Shown here piece after piece: positions 1-7,585 of a DNA stretch of 64,000 nucleotides. Both the position numbers and the translations under genes were made by a program. The DNA comes from Sporosarcina beigongshangi (GTDB lineage: Bacteria; Actinomycetota; Actinomycetes; Actinomycetales; Micrococcaceae): assembly GCF_016820535.1 (NCBI RefSeq), contig NZ_JADHDY010000010.1, forward strand, positions 96,031 through 160,030, in the 5' to 3' direction. Every line of letters starts with the position of its first letter. Within the stretch, counting starts at the first letter, position 1. The notes under the pieces are model-generated. The model made no database searches, had not been told where the DNA came from, and saw only the letters and a list, made by a program, of their open reading frames with translations.

Positions 1-1
1 G

Positions 2-262
2 CTGGATGAGCCTGTCAACGGGCTTGATCCGGAGGGCATTCGCTGGATTCGGAGTCTGCTGCGTGGCCATGCGGATGCCGGTGGCACCGTCCTGTTGTCG
101 AGCCACTTGATGGCCGAAGTGGCCGAGATTGCGGACGACCTGGTCGTCATTGCGGCCGGACACGTCGTCGCGGCCGGAACGATTCCACAGGTCACGGGCG
201 GCTATTCCTCGCTTGAGGATGCCTTCTTCGGCCTTACTGGCGGGGAGGAGGCCCGGAGATGA
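2..262 (+). CDS. ABC transporter ATP-binding protein, C-terminal part
   Basis: This is the last 86 residues of the nucleotide-binding subunit of an ABC transporter; the start lies before the window. The visible part opens with the Walker B end LDEP, runs into the D-loop NGLDPEG and has the switch histidine in SSHLM. These features mark the ATP-hydrolysing half that powers two downstream membrane subunits. Its TGA stop overlaps the ATG of the next gene (ATGA), so the three genes are translated as one unit. The substrate cannot be read from the sequence; drug, lantibiotic or peptide export is typical of this ABC-2 class. Confidence 0.9.
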   Translation: MDEPVNGLDPEGIRWIRSLLRGHADAGGTVLLSSHLMAEVAEIADDLVVIAAGHVVAAGTIPQVTGGYSSLEDAFFGLTGGEEARR

Positions 263-1056
263 GGATCGGAAATTACTTTCTGGCGGAAGTGGGCAAGTCG
301 GCCACGCTCCCGGCGGGGTGGGCCGGAATGGCCGTGGCACTGCTGGGTTCGCTGGCCATCACAGTGCTCAATGCCTTCGCTGTCCGCCATGCCGCGGTGG
401 ACGGCACGCCCGAGATGGTGGCGGGCACTTCTGCCTTCGAGGCGGGGTTTGCCGCCATGCCGATCGTCGGCGTCGTTGCAGCCGTCGTTATCGGCGTGAC
501 AACTATCGGCAGTGAATACACTGCGGACCGGGCCGAATCCGGCGGTGCACGACAAATCACCGCCTCATTGGCGGCGGCTCCGCACCGCTTGTCCATGTTC
601 TCCGCGAAGGCCCTGGTAGTCATCTGCTTCATCGTGGTGGCCGCGGCGGTGGCTATTCCGGGCAACATCGCGCTGTCCCAGGCCATTATCGGGGATGTGG
701 GGACGGAGACGGTCAGCACGGCAGATGCCGTCGGCCGATCTCTGGGCACAACGTTGTACTGGGTACTGATGGGGCTGCTTGCCTTCTCCATCACTGCCCT
801 GGCACGCAGTGGCGTCGTCCCGCTCATCGTCCTCATCGCAAACGGCTCGGTTGTGTCGTTCTCGCTGCTCCTGACGCTGGTCACTCCCCTGGCCCACTGG
901 CTTCCCGACATGGCCGGCCGCCAGTTGTTCGGCTTCCCCAGCGAACTCGTTGTCGAGGGCGGACTGGCTCCAGTGCCCGGTGCTATCGTCATGGCCGGCT
1001 GGACGGTGGTGATGCTGGTTGTCTCGGGCATTGTTTTTCACCGAAGGGATGCCTGA
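259..1056 (+). CDS. ABC-2-type permease subunit
   Basis: Membrane subunit of the ABC transporter begun by the upstream ATPase. The 265-residue protein has about six hydrophobic segments, the first near residues 22-42 and the last at the C-terminus. A cytoplasmic loop around residues 85-115 carries a TIGSEYTADRA stretch and a SLAAAPHR motif. The same SLAAAP motif recurs in the next gene, so the two permeases are probably diverged duplicates forming a heterodimer. It overlaps the ATPase gene by four bases. The family is confident from topology and context, the transported substrate is not known. Confidence 0.85.
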   Translation: MRIGNYFLAEVGKSATLPAGWAGMAVALLGSLAITVLNAFAVRHAAVDGTPEMVAGTSAFEAGFAAMPIVGVVAAVVIGVTTIGSEYTADRAESGGARQITASLAAAPHRLSMFSAKALVVICFIVVAAAVAIPGNIALSQAIIGDVGTETVSTADAVGRSLGTTLYWVLMGLLAFSITALARSGVVPLIVLIANGSVVSFSLLLTLVTPLAHWLPDMAGRQLFGFPSELVVEGGLAPVPGAIVMAGWTVVMLVVSGIVFHRRDA

Positions 1057-1057
1057 G

Positions 1058-1786
1058 ATGGGCCCAACCATGCGAAGCCTTGTGTTGGCGGAGCTCTCAA
1101 AGCTGCGTAGCCTGCCCGAGGCCGCAATTGCCGCCGTCGCCACTGTCCTGCTAGGTTCGACCATCGCCGCAGCCCTCGCGGCCAATGACCGAAACGCCTA
1201 CGCCGGGCCAGTGGATGCGGTGTTGGCCTCTGTGCCCTTTGTCCAGCTGGGGATCATCCTGCTGGGGATCCTGTCGGCTGCGCACGAATATGCCGGCGGC
1301 CAGATTCACACGTCGCTCGCTGCGGCTCCCAACAGGATGCGGTTTCTGGCTGCGAAGAGTGCTGCAGTGGCGCTGGTCGTCTCGTTCGTCTCAACTCTCA
1401 CTGTAGGTGCGGGCCTCATGGTCGCTGCAATCACAAGACCGTCCCAGTCCGCCATGGCGGCCAGCGGCGGGGCAGTCCCGTCGATGCTGGTCGGTGCGGT
1501 GCTCTACCTGGCCTTGATCGGGCTGCTGGCGTTCGCAGTGGCCATCCTTGTGCGGCACCTTGCGCCTGCGCTCGTGGTGATGCTGGTGCTCGTCCTGATA
1601 GCTTCTCCGCTGGTTGGAGCGGCCTCTGAGCATGCCCGCTGGCTGCCCGACCGTGCAGGCGGATTGCTCTACCTTCCCGACACGGACGCGGTACTTTCGG
1701 TGGCGACCGGCGCCGCGGTCCTGCTTGGCTGGGTCGTGGCGACATGGGCTGCCGCGGCAGCCACTTTCGCGGCACGGGACGCGTAA
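1058..1786 (+). CDS. ABC-2-type permease subunit, second
   Basis: Second membrane subunit of the same ABC transporter, about 242 residues with six predicted hydrophobic segments. It shares a HEYAGGQIHTSLAAAPNR loop with the EYTADRA...SLAAAPHR loop of its neighbour. I place the start at ATG 1058 because a GAAGGGA ribosome-binding site lies eight bases upstream; in-frame ATGs at 1049 and 1070 are possible, and a longer frame from 1019 has no good site. It begins one base after the stop of the previous gene. A short GCGGC/GCCGC hairpin just after the stop may help end the transcript. Confidence 0.85.
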   Translation: MGPTMRSLVLAELSKLRSLPEAAIAAVATVLLGSTIAAALAANDRNAYAGPVDAVLASVPFVQLGIILLGILSAAHEYAGGQIHTSLAAAPNRMRFLAAKSAAVALVVSFVSTLTVGAGLMVAAITRPSQSAMAASGGAVPSMLVGAVLYLALIGLLAFAVAILVRHLAPALVVMLVLVLIASPLVGAASEHARWLPDRAGGLLYLPDTDAVLSVATGAAVLLGWVVATWAAAAATFAARDA

Positions 1787-2071
1787 GCGGCAATGCCGCC
1801 GCACCCATCAGCATCCGTACCCGCCGGGCCCGCACCGCCTGCCGGGTTGGCACATCGATGCAGCACCTGATGCCGGGGAGCGGCGATTTTCCCGGACATT
1901 GTTGACTCAGGGAATATCGCAGGTGTCTGAGGGGTGGATACTGGCGCCCTGAGTGAGCGCGGCCGCAGCTTCAAGGGGGTGAACTGGGGCACGATCACGG
2001 CGATCGAAGATACATTCGAACACTGGCAGGATGCTGCGCAATGGGATCCGCCGCGCGGCGCGCAGGTGGGA
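1787..2071. other. intergenic region without a recognisable gene
   Basis: No coding sequence of recognisable family was found on either strand. A short frame starting at 1934 could code for a small protein, but it has no family resemblance and runs antisense into the decayed gene that follows. A hairpin directly after the ABC operon is the only structure seen. Confidence 0.5.
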
Positions 2072-2337
2072 TCATGGTTCGGCCGATGCGGCCCTCAGCG
2101 TCTTGCGCGCCCTGTACTCATGAAGGGTGAGCCAGGCCATGAATATGTCGAACGCCGTCAGTGCCGCCATGGCCCAGGTGGGGCGACGACCATGTGGTAA
2201 CACTGGTAGGCGATGAACACCAGGAGGAACCCGCCCACCAGCTCCAGCCTGCCGTCCAGCCCCTTCAGGACTAGGCTCACCTTGAACGTATTGTCCAACA
2301 GCGTCGGTGCCGCCGTGGAGTTTGCGGCATGAACCAT
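2072..2337 (-). pseudogene. DUF2127-type membrane protein remnant
   Basis: Two pieces of a DUF2127-like membrane protein are visible on the minus strand in different frames. The first, from ATG 2337, reads FKVSLVLKGLDGRLELVGG and a hydrophobic run FLLVFIAY, typical of the family's N-terminus. The second, near 2072-2165, reads ALTAFDIFMAWLTLHEYR, typical of its C-terminus. The middle membrane segments are missing, and the first frame ends soon after its hydrophobic stretch. The family normally has about 150 residues, and this locus has room for fewer than 90. I infer an internal deletion plus frameshift; the gene is dead. Confidence 0.6.
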
Positions 2338-2357
2338 GCTTGACGCTCCCGTAGCAA

Positions 2358-2371
2358 GTAACGCCTGTTAC
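2358..2371. promoter_or_regulatory. inverted repeat GTAAC-N4-GTTAC, putative ChrB operator
   Basis: A perfect 5+5 inverted repeat (GTAAC, GCCT, GTTAC) ends ten bases before the GTG start of the chrB-like gene. A TACACT sequence at 2369-2374 would serve as a -10 box and place transcription start at or next to the GTG. There is no ribosome-binding site, so a leaderless mRNA is likely. A repressor on the repeat would cover the -10 box. The site lies between divergent genes, one of them decayed. Binding by ChrB itself is an inference. Confidence 0.55.
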
Positions 2372-2381
2372 ACTTCAAATT

Positions 2382-2960
2382 GTGACACAGAAAATTGATT
2401 GGGTGCTGCTGCTCCCGCAAATTCCTTCAGAACCTTCCAGACACCGGGTTGCCGTCTGGCGGCAACTGCGCAAGGCCGGCGCCGTTCCGGTTTCCACGGG
2501 AGTCTGGGCCCTCCCGGCGGGACCCGCCTTTCAAGACGATGTGGACCGGGCCGGGGAGTTGTGCCGCAAGGGCGGCGGGGCCCTGGCAGTGATTGACGCC
2601 TCCCCCAGGGATGAAGACTCGGCTGCCGTGATCTACCAGGCCTTTGCCACGGTGCGCCTTGACGAGTGGGCTGAGTTCATGGCTGACTGCGGGAAGTTTG
2701 AGGAGGAAATTGCCAAGGAGATCGGCAAGTCGAAGTTCACGTTTGCCGAGCTGGAGGAAGAGGAGCAGAGCCTCGACCGGCTGCGCCGCTGGTATCGGGA
2801 CCTGAAAAGGCGCGACGTCCTGGAACTGCCGGAAGCCGGGTCCGCCGAGGAGCGGCTTCGGGGCTGCACGGAAGTGCTGGAGGGTTACGCGGAACAGGTC
2901 TACGCCGCCGTCCACGGCGCAGCAGGCGGTGGTGCAGCCGCCGGGGAGGACAGCGCATGA
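2382..2960 (+). CDS. chrB: ChrB-type regulatory protein
   Basis: A 192-residue protein matching the N-terminal domain of ChrB, the regulator tied to chromate resistance: WVLLLPQIPSEPSRHRVAVW near the start, then GVWALPAGPAF and the acidic EEEEQSLDRLRRWYRDL helix near residues 125-140. It lacks the second, C-terminal domain of long ChrB proteins. It starts at GTG 2382 without a ribosome-binding site, consistent with leaderless translation, and a perfect inverted repeat lies just upstream. Its stop overlaps the ATG of an MFS exporter by four bases (ATGA), so it probably regulates that exporter. No chrA is present, so chromate as the signal is not shown. Confidence 0.75.
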   Translation: MTQKIDWVLLLPQIPSEPSRHRVAVWRQLRKAGAVPVSTGVWALPAGPAFQDDVDRAGELCRKGGGALAVIDASPRDEDSAAVIYQAFATVRLDEWAEFMADCGKFEEEIAKEIGKSKFTFAELEEEEQSLDRLRRWYRDLKRRDVLELPEAGSAEERLRGCTEVLEGYAEQVYAAVHGAAGGGAAAGEDSA

Positions 2961-4174
2961 CGGTCGGCCCGGGGCGCTCCGGTGGACCAAAGGCCCGCAC
3001 CCTTGCACCGCTCTACGCGGCAGGGTTCACCACCGCGTTCGGAGCCCACAGCATCGCGGCCGGGCTGGGCGCGGAAGGCGGCGGCATTGGGCTGGGCCTG
3101 ATGACGTTCGGGGTGCTCCTGGCCGTTTACGACGCCGCCGAGGTCATCCTCAAGCCCGTCTTTGGATCCCTCAGCGACAGGATCGGCGCCAAGCCTGTCA
3201 TCGTCGCCGGGCTGGTTGCTTTTGCGCTCGCATCCCTCATTGGCACCCTCGGCACCGCACCGCTGCTGATCGGTATCGCCCGGCTGGGCCAGGGGGCCGC
3301 AGCGTCCGCCTTCTCCCCCGCATCCTCGGGGGCTGTTGCCCGCATGGCCGGTCCCGCAGCGGCGGGACGCCACTTTGGCAAGTACGGATCTTGGAAGGGG
3401 CTCGGCTACGTCCTGGGTCCCCTGCTGGGTGCCGGGCTGATCTGGATAGGTGGCTTCCAGACGCTATTCCTGTCCATGTCTGTCCTGGCCGCAGCGGCAG
3501 CCGTGTGGGTGTGGCTGGCCATGCCCGCCCTTCCCGTTTTGCCGCGCCCACGCTATACATTGGCCGACCTGGTCCGCCAAAGCACCCGGCGCAGCTTCCT
3601 CGTTCCCACCATGGCGCTGGCTGCAGCCACCGGTGCGCTCGGCGTCGCCGTGGGTTTCCTGCCGTTGCTGGGAAGCCGGCTGGGCTTCAATGTCTTCGCC
3701 GCCATGGCAGTGGTGGCCGTCCTTGCGCTGGCCTCAACACTCACACAGCCTCTCGCCGGTCGGCTGCGCGACAACGGCGCCATTCCCGCCCCGGCCGGCA
3801 TGGCGCTGGGACTGGCCCTGGTTGCTTCAGGCATCGGAGGGCTGGCAGTCGTGCCGGGCCCCGCCACCTTGTATTTGGCAGCCGCCGTCGCCGGGCTGGG
3901 CATTGGCATCACCACGCCCCTGGGGTTCGCGCAACTTGCAGCCACGACGCCGCCGGAACGGATAGGTCGAACCATGGGAGCCGCGGAGATCGGGCGGGAG
4001 GTGGGCGACGCCGGCGGGCCGCTGTTGGTCGGCGCCATTGCCACCGCCGCAAGCCTGGCTGCCGGGCTGGGAATGGTGGCACTCCTGCTGGCCATCACGG
4101 CGGCCGCGTCCGTGGTGCTGCTTCGCCCCTCAAAGGCAGCCCCCGACCAGGACGGGCCTCAATTCTCCAACTGA
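2957..4174 (+). CDS. MFS efflux transporter coupled to chrB
   Basis: A 405-residue inner-membrane transporter with about twelve hydrophobic segments. The loop PVFGSLSDRIGAKPV near residues 67-80 is the MFS motif A (GxLxDRxGxK), and a second copy-like loop PLAGRLRDNG lies after residue 260. It is translationally coupled to the ChrB-type regulator upstream and is the likely regulated target. In other actinobacteria such pairs are annotated as chromate or drug efflux, but chromate-specific ChrA is a different family, so the exported compound is open. Terminal residues are hydrophilic with no extra domain. Confidence 0.85.
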   Translation: MTVGPGRSGGPKARTLAPLYAAGFTTAFGAHSIAAGLGAEGGGIGLGLMTFGVLLAVYDAAEVILKPVFGSLSDRIGAKPVIVAGLVAFALASLIGTLGTAPLLIGIARLGQGAAASAFSPASSGAVARMAGPAAAGRHFGKYGSWKGLGYVLGPLLGAGLIWIGGFQTLFLSMSVLAAAAAVWVWLAMPALPVLPRPRYTLADLVRQSTRRSFLVPTMALAAATGALGVAVGFLPLLGSRLGFNVFAAMAVVAVLALASTLTQPLAGRLRDNGAIPAPAGMALGLALVASGIGGLAVVPGPATLYLAAAVAGLGIGITTPLGFAQLAATTPPERIGRTMGAAEIGREVGDAGGPLLVGAIATAASLAAGLGMVALLLAITAAASVVLLRPSKAAPDQDGPQFSN

Positions 4175-4223
4175 CCCTGTCGCGGCGCGGCCCCCGGGCG
4201 TAGAATCTTCCGCATCCGACGCC

Positions 4224-5015
4224 ATGCAGAAACAGGTGGTTCGCGTGCACACGGAATTCAGTGACAAGTGGGTTCGCGCCATGGTTGGCGGCACAACCGT
4301 GGTCGACAGCCGGGCACCGATGCTGTTCTGGGAGCAGGACTTCCCCATCCCCTCGTATGCCTTTGATGCAGTGGACATCCGCATGGACCTGCTCATGCCC
4401 TCAGGTGCGCCTCCGCACGGCGGTCCCACGTTCTTCGGACCCAAGGGGCCAGTGGCCCAATGGTACGACGTGCACGCGGACGGCAGGGTCCTGCCCCATG
4501 CGGCGTGGCGGCGGGACTCCCCCGAACTTGAGGGCCGGATTACCTTCACTTGGGCCCCGGATGCCTTCGACCGCTGGCTTGAGGAAGAGGAAGAAGTCCA
4601 CAGCCACCCTCGCGATCCCCACAAGCGTGTCGAGGCCCTCCCCAGCTCCCGTCACATCACGGTCTCGCTCGACGGCGTGCTGCTGGCGGACAGTGCCGAC
4701 CCGGTGCTGCTTTTCGAGACGTCCCTGCCCACCCGCTACTACCTGCCCCGCGCGGACGTTTTCCTGGACCGGCTCAGCCCGGCACAGAACCGCAGCCACT
4801 GCCCCTACAAGGGTTATGCGGAGGACTATTGGGACGCGCCGGGGTCCCCTTCCGTGGCCTGGTCCTACCCCGCCCCCTACCCTGCAGTGGGTCGCATCAG
4901 GGACAGGATTGCGTTCTACAACGAGTCCGTTGACATCGCGGTCGACGGCGTGCGACTCCCCCGTCCCCACTCCGTCTTCTCCGACACCAAGAACCGGCCC
5001 GTCGACACCGCGTAG
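4224..5015 (+). CDS. DUF427 family protein, two domains
   Basis: A soluble 263-residue protein containing two DUF427 units. The first covers roughly residues 5-110 (VVDSRAPMLFWEQDFPIPSYAF). The second covers roughly 145-255 and has the family hallmark PTRYYLPRADV followed by CPYKGYAEDYW. DUF427 proteins have no established enzymatic role. The start at ATG 4224 is preferred; a GTG a few codons later is possible, and longer frames run back into the MFS gene. It stands alone between two small genes on the same strand. Confidence 0.85.
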   Translation: MQKQVVRVHTEFSDKWVRAMVGGTTVVDSRAPMLFWEQDFPIPSYAFDAVDIRMDLLMPSGAPPHGGPTFFGPKGPVAQWYDVHADGRVLPHAAWRRDSPELEGRITFTWAPDAFDRWLEEEEEVHSHPRDPHKRVEALPSSRHITVSLDGVLLADSADPVLLFETSLPTRYYLPRADVFLDRLSPAQNRSHCPYKGYAEDYWDAPGSPSVAWSYPAPYPAVGRIRDRIAFYNESVDIAVDGVRLPRPHSVFSDTKNRPVDTA

Positions 5016-5039
5016 GGCGCGCGGGCCGATACTGGAAGC

Positions 5040-5393
5040 ATGGACTTTGAACTGCGCACCATAGCGGGGTGCCCGAACGATGCCGCTGCCAAGGCCCTCT
5101 TCACCGAGGCACTCACGTTGGAGGGACTCGACCCCGACGCGATGGCCGTCCGGGAGGTGCTCAGCGACGACGAGGCCGCACAACTGAATTTCCACGGCTC
5201 ACCGACGTTCACGGTCTCGGGAACCGACCTGTTCCCGTCCAGCAGTGAACCGGCCGTGACCTGCCGTGTCTACCCCACGCCGGCCGGCCTGCGCGGCAAC
5301 CCTGACCTGGACACGCTCCGCAGTGCCATCCGCGACGCCGTCGGCCGGCACCGCGTCAACATTCGAGAAAATGCGCGCCACGTTCCCCTTTGA
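5040..5393 (+). CDS. small thioredoxin-like protein
   Basis: A 117-residue soluble protein with a thioredoxin-like pattern: an N-terminal strand followed by GCPNDAAAKALF (Cys about residue 10), a middle LNFHGSPTFTVSGTDLF with the cis-proline-type SPT turn, and a later TCRVYPTPAGLRGNP. Only one cysteine is at the canonical active-site position, so it is not a standard CxxC oxidoreductase. Similar small actinobacterial proteins are annotated as thioredoxin-like or DsbA-like. It starts 24 bases after the DUF427 gene and may be co-transcribed. Substrate unknown. Confidence 0.65.
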   Translation: MDFELRTIAGCPNDAAAKALFTEALTLEGLDPDAMAVREVLSDDEAAQLNFHGSPTFTVSGTDLFPSSSEPAVTCRVYPTPAGLRGNPDLDTLRSAIRDAVGRHRVNIRENARHVPL

Positions 5394-5425
5394 CCTTCTC
5401 GGCGCCGGTGGGCTCGGCGATCGGC

Positions 5426-5449
5426 CGTGACCGGTCGGTGGCGGTCACG
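5426..5449. terminator. hairpin between convergent genes
   Basis: Arms CGTGACCG and CGGTCACG enclose an eight-base loop between the ends of two convergent genes. There is no clear T tract on either strand, so its role as a bidirectional terminator is inferred from position only. Confidence 0.4.
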
Positions 5450-5510
5450 ACGGCGTGCGCCGTGCAGGCAGCCGGATGCCGCTGTTCGCAATGGCAGCAT
5501 GCAGCCCCGG

Positions 5511-7163
5511 TCATTCGGAGGACCGGTCCCACAACCCCGCATCCAACGCGTACAACGTGGCGGTGACCCTGTTGCTCGCACCCGTCTTCACATAGATGTG
5601 CTCCACATGGTTCCTGGCGGTCTTGGGCGCAATGACCAGCGCCGCGGCGATCGACTTGTTGTCCAGCCCCCGGCACAACAGCCGCAGCACCTCAAGCTCC
5701 CTGGCCGTCAGCGGAGAAGGCAGGGAACGCCGTCGTGCCTCCTTGAACCCGGCAGCCTGCAGGACGGCGTCGACGGCGGCGCCCGACAACCTGCCGGCCA
5801 CCACCTCCCCACGCAGTCGCGAGGCACCCTGCGCCGGCAGCAGTGCCGCCCGGTGCGGGCGCGGCTCGAGCAGGCTTTGGTAGGCGTCGGCCGTGGCCAG
5901 GATGCACTGCCCCGGATCCAGCTCGCCTGCACCCAGGCCGCGAGGATAGCCCGATCCGTCCAGGCGCTCGCGGTGCGCTCCGGCCAGCTCGGCCACCCGG
6001 CGCATGCCCGGAACCCTGCCCAGGATGCGCCAGCTCAGGAACGGGTACAGCTGCAGGCGCTCGCGTTCCATGGCGGAGAGCGTGCCAGGCTTGTCCCAGA
6101 TGCTGTTCGAGACGCCCATCCGGCCGAGGTCGTGGACCCAGCCGGCACGCCGGATCGCCAGCACCTCGGCACCGCTGCAGCCAGCATGGACAGCAGCCTG
6201 GGCGGCGAGCTTGGACACCTGGCGCGAATGCCCTGCCGTCCACGGCGACTTCAGGTCGGCAAAGTCGCCCATGGCCGCCAGTACGGCATCCAGCTCCGCA
6301 CCCGTGAGGCCCGCCTCCGCCGGAACCGCAGCCAGGGCGGCAGGCCAGGGATCCAGGTCAAGCAGCCCCTCCGTCAGCTCCTCGGCACGGGCACAGAACA
6401 TGTCGGCCAGCGCCGGGTCGAACTGGGTTCCCCGGCGCTCCCGGACAATTCCCGTGGCCGCGTCCAGGCCCGCGGTGCGCAGGAAGACCTCCACCGTGTC
6501 GGCCAGTTGGGCTATGCGCATCTCCACCGGAATATCGACGCCGGAAACCCCCGCGGGCAGGCCCCGCCCGTCCCAGCGTTCAAAGGTGTGGCGCAGGATG
6601 CCCGGCAGGCCTGCGTCGAGCCCCACCCTGTCGGCCAGGCGCCCGGCCGAGAGGCAGTGCGAGGAGATCAACGCCCGCACCGCCGAGGTTGCCGTGGCCG
6701 CAAACTGCGTGCGGCGCACGGTGCGTTGCACCCGCGGAAGCCCCGTCCCCGTGTGGCGCAACATCAACGAGAGCATGGGCAGCCCGTGGGCGTCGATGAA
6801 GTAATAATCGGCCCGGAAGGCGATGTCGTCCCCAAACAGGGCAGCGAGTTCATGGGAGTCCGCATGGCAGCCAATCCAGGCGAGCAGGTTTGCGTAGTAG
6901 ATCCGGCCCCGTCCCTGCTCAGGGATTCCCAGTGCCGCGGCGATGCGCAGGCCCAACAGGGTGGACCGCAGCATGTGCTCCATGGGCTGGCCCAACCCGA
7001 GGTCAATTGCCAGGGACAGCGCCGCCAGCATTTCGCCGCGGCGGGCGGCAGGTTCCGCCGAGCGTGCCGCGCCCGCTCCGGGGAGGCCGTTGCGCGCCAA
7101 GGCGCCCTCCGGCACGGGCCCGGAGGGCTGTCCCTTGGCAATGCGCGAGCTGCGGTCAGCCAC
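5511..7163 (-). CDS. double HD-domain protein with LuxR-type DNA-binding domain
   Basis: A 550-residue cytoplasmic protein combining HD phosphohydrolase-type domains with a C-terminal LuxR helix-turn-helix. The N-terminal half has a degenerate HD unit (RHTFERWDGRGLP, then MRIAQLADTVEVF, around residues 185-230). The second half is an HD-GYP-like unit: HDLGRMGVSNSIWDKPG near residue 345, then HRERLDGSGYPRGLG. The last 65 residues read PLTARELEVLRLLCRGLDNK and KTARNHVEHIYVKTG, a standard LuxR helix-turn-helix. In true HD-GYP enzymes a second His and a DA pair follow; here they are Arg and Gln-Ser, so catalysis may be altered. It starts at GTG 7163 without a clear ribosome-binding site. It looks like a one-component regulator. 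Confidence 0.8.
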   Translation of the reverse strand: MADRSSRIAKGQPSGPVPEGALARNGLPGAGAARSAEPAARRGEMLAALSLAIDLGLGQPMEHMLRSTLLGLRIAAALGIPEQGRGRIYYANLLAWIGCHADSHELAALFGDDIAFRADYYFIDAHGLPMLSLMLRHTGTGLPRVQRTVRRTQFAATATSAVRALISSHCLSAGRLADRVGLDAGLPGILRHTFERWDGRGLPAGVSGVDIPVEMRIAQLADTVEVFLRTAGLDAATGIVRERRGTQFDPALADMFCARAEELTEGLLDLDPWPAALAAVPAEAGLTGAELDAVLAAMGDFADLKSPWTAGHSRQVSKLAAQAAVHAGCSGAEVLAIRRAGWVHDLGRMGVSNSIWDKPGTLSAMERERLQLYPFLSWRILGRVPGMRRVAELAGAHRERLDGSGYPRGLGAGELDPGQCILATADAYQSLLEPRPHRAALLPAQGASRLRGEVVAGRLSGAAVDAVLQAAGFKEARRRSLPSPLTARELEVLRLLCRGLDNKSIAAALVIAPKTARNHVEHIYVKTGASNRVTATLYALDAGLWDRSSE

Positions 7164-7222
7164 CCGTTAATTCTAGGTTCGTTCCGTGCACACGGCACGT
7201 GTGGATATTCGCCTGCACGGGC

Positions 7223-7585
7223 TCAGTAGCTGAACGAAACAACATTCCCTTCACCGATCCACTCCCACATCTGCACGGTCCCACCGGCTTCGGCATTGGC
7301 GGCGAAGCCCGTCCGGTCCACCTTGCGGGCATCGAGGCAGATGGGACAGACCAGGAACCTCCCGCCTGCGGCCTCGTACCGGGAGAGCAGGCCGGGCAGC
7401 GGCGGGCAGCCGTCGCACGCAACCACGCTGGCAAAACCGCTGAGGGCAATGCGGACCGCCTCCTTCGTCAGGAACATGAGCGTTTCCCGTCCTTGTTCAG
7501 CAGCACCGACGGCCACGAGGAACGCCACGGTGACGCGTTCCGGGTCCTCCAGCCCCGTGCAGAGGCTGATGACTGCCTTGTTCAT
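7223..7585 (-). CDS. DsrE/DsrF-like family protein
   Basis: A 120-residue soluble protein with the DsrE fold: N-terminal strand KAVISLCTGLEDPERV, then AFLVAVGAAEQGRETLMFLT, and a cysteine-containing GGRFLVCPICLDA segment near residue 80. Related proteins handle sulfur or act as small oligomeric carriers. Here the cysteines VACDGC and CPIC are present, so a thiol role is possible. The start at ATG 7585 has a GGGGG-rich ribosome-binding site, and the ATG overlaps the stop of the upstream gene by four bases, so the two genes are coupled. Confidence 0.75.
   Translation of the reverse strand: MNKAVISLCTGLEDPERVTVAFLVAVGAAEQGRETLMFLTKEAVRIALSGFASVVACDGCPPLPGLLSRYEAAGGRFLVCPICLDARKVDRTGFAANAEAGGTVQMWEWIGEGNVVSFSY

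Noticed and set aside
1934..2200. An 88-residue plus-strand gene
   Set aside because: No family, no ribosome-binding site, and its second half is antisense to readable DUF2127 remnants.
2957..4174. ChrA chromate transporter
   Set aside because: The gene next to chrB has MFS motif A and twelve segments, not the duplicated CHR domain of ChrA.
5427..7229. A 600-codon open frame on the plus strand
   Set aside because: It is wholly antisense to the HD/LuxR gene, whose domains are clear; the frame has no family motifs and reflects high GC.
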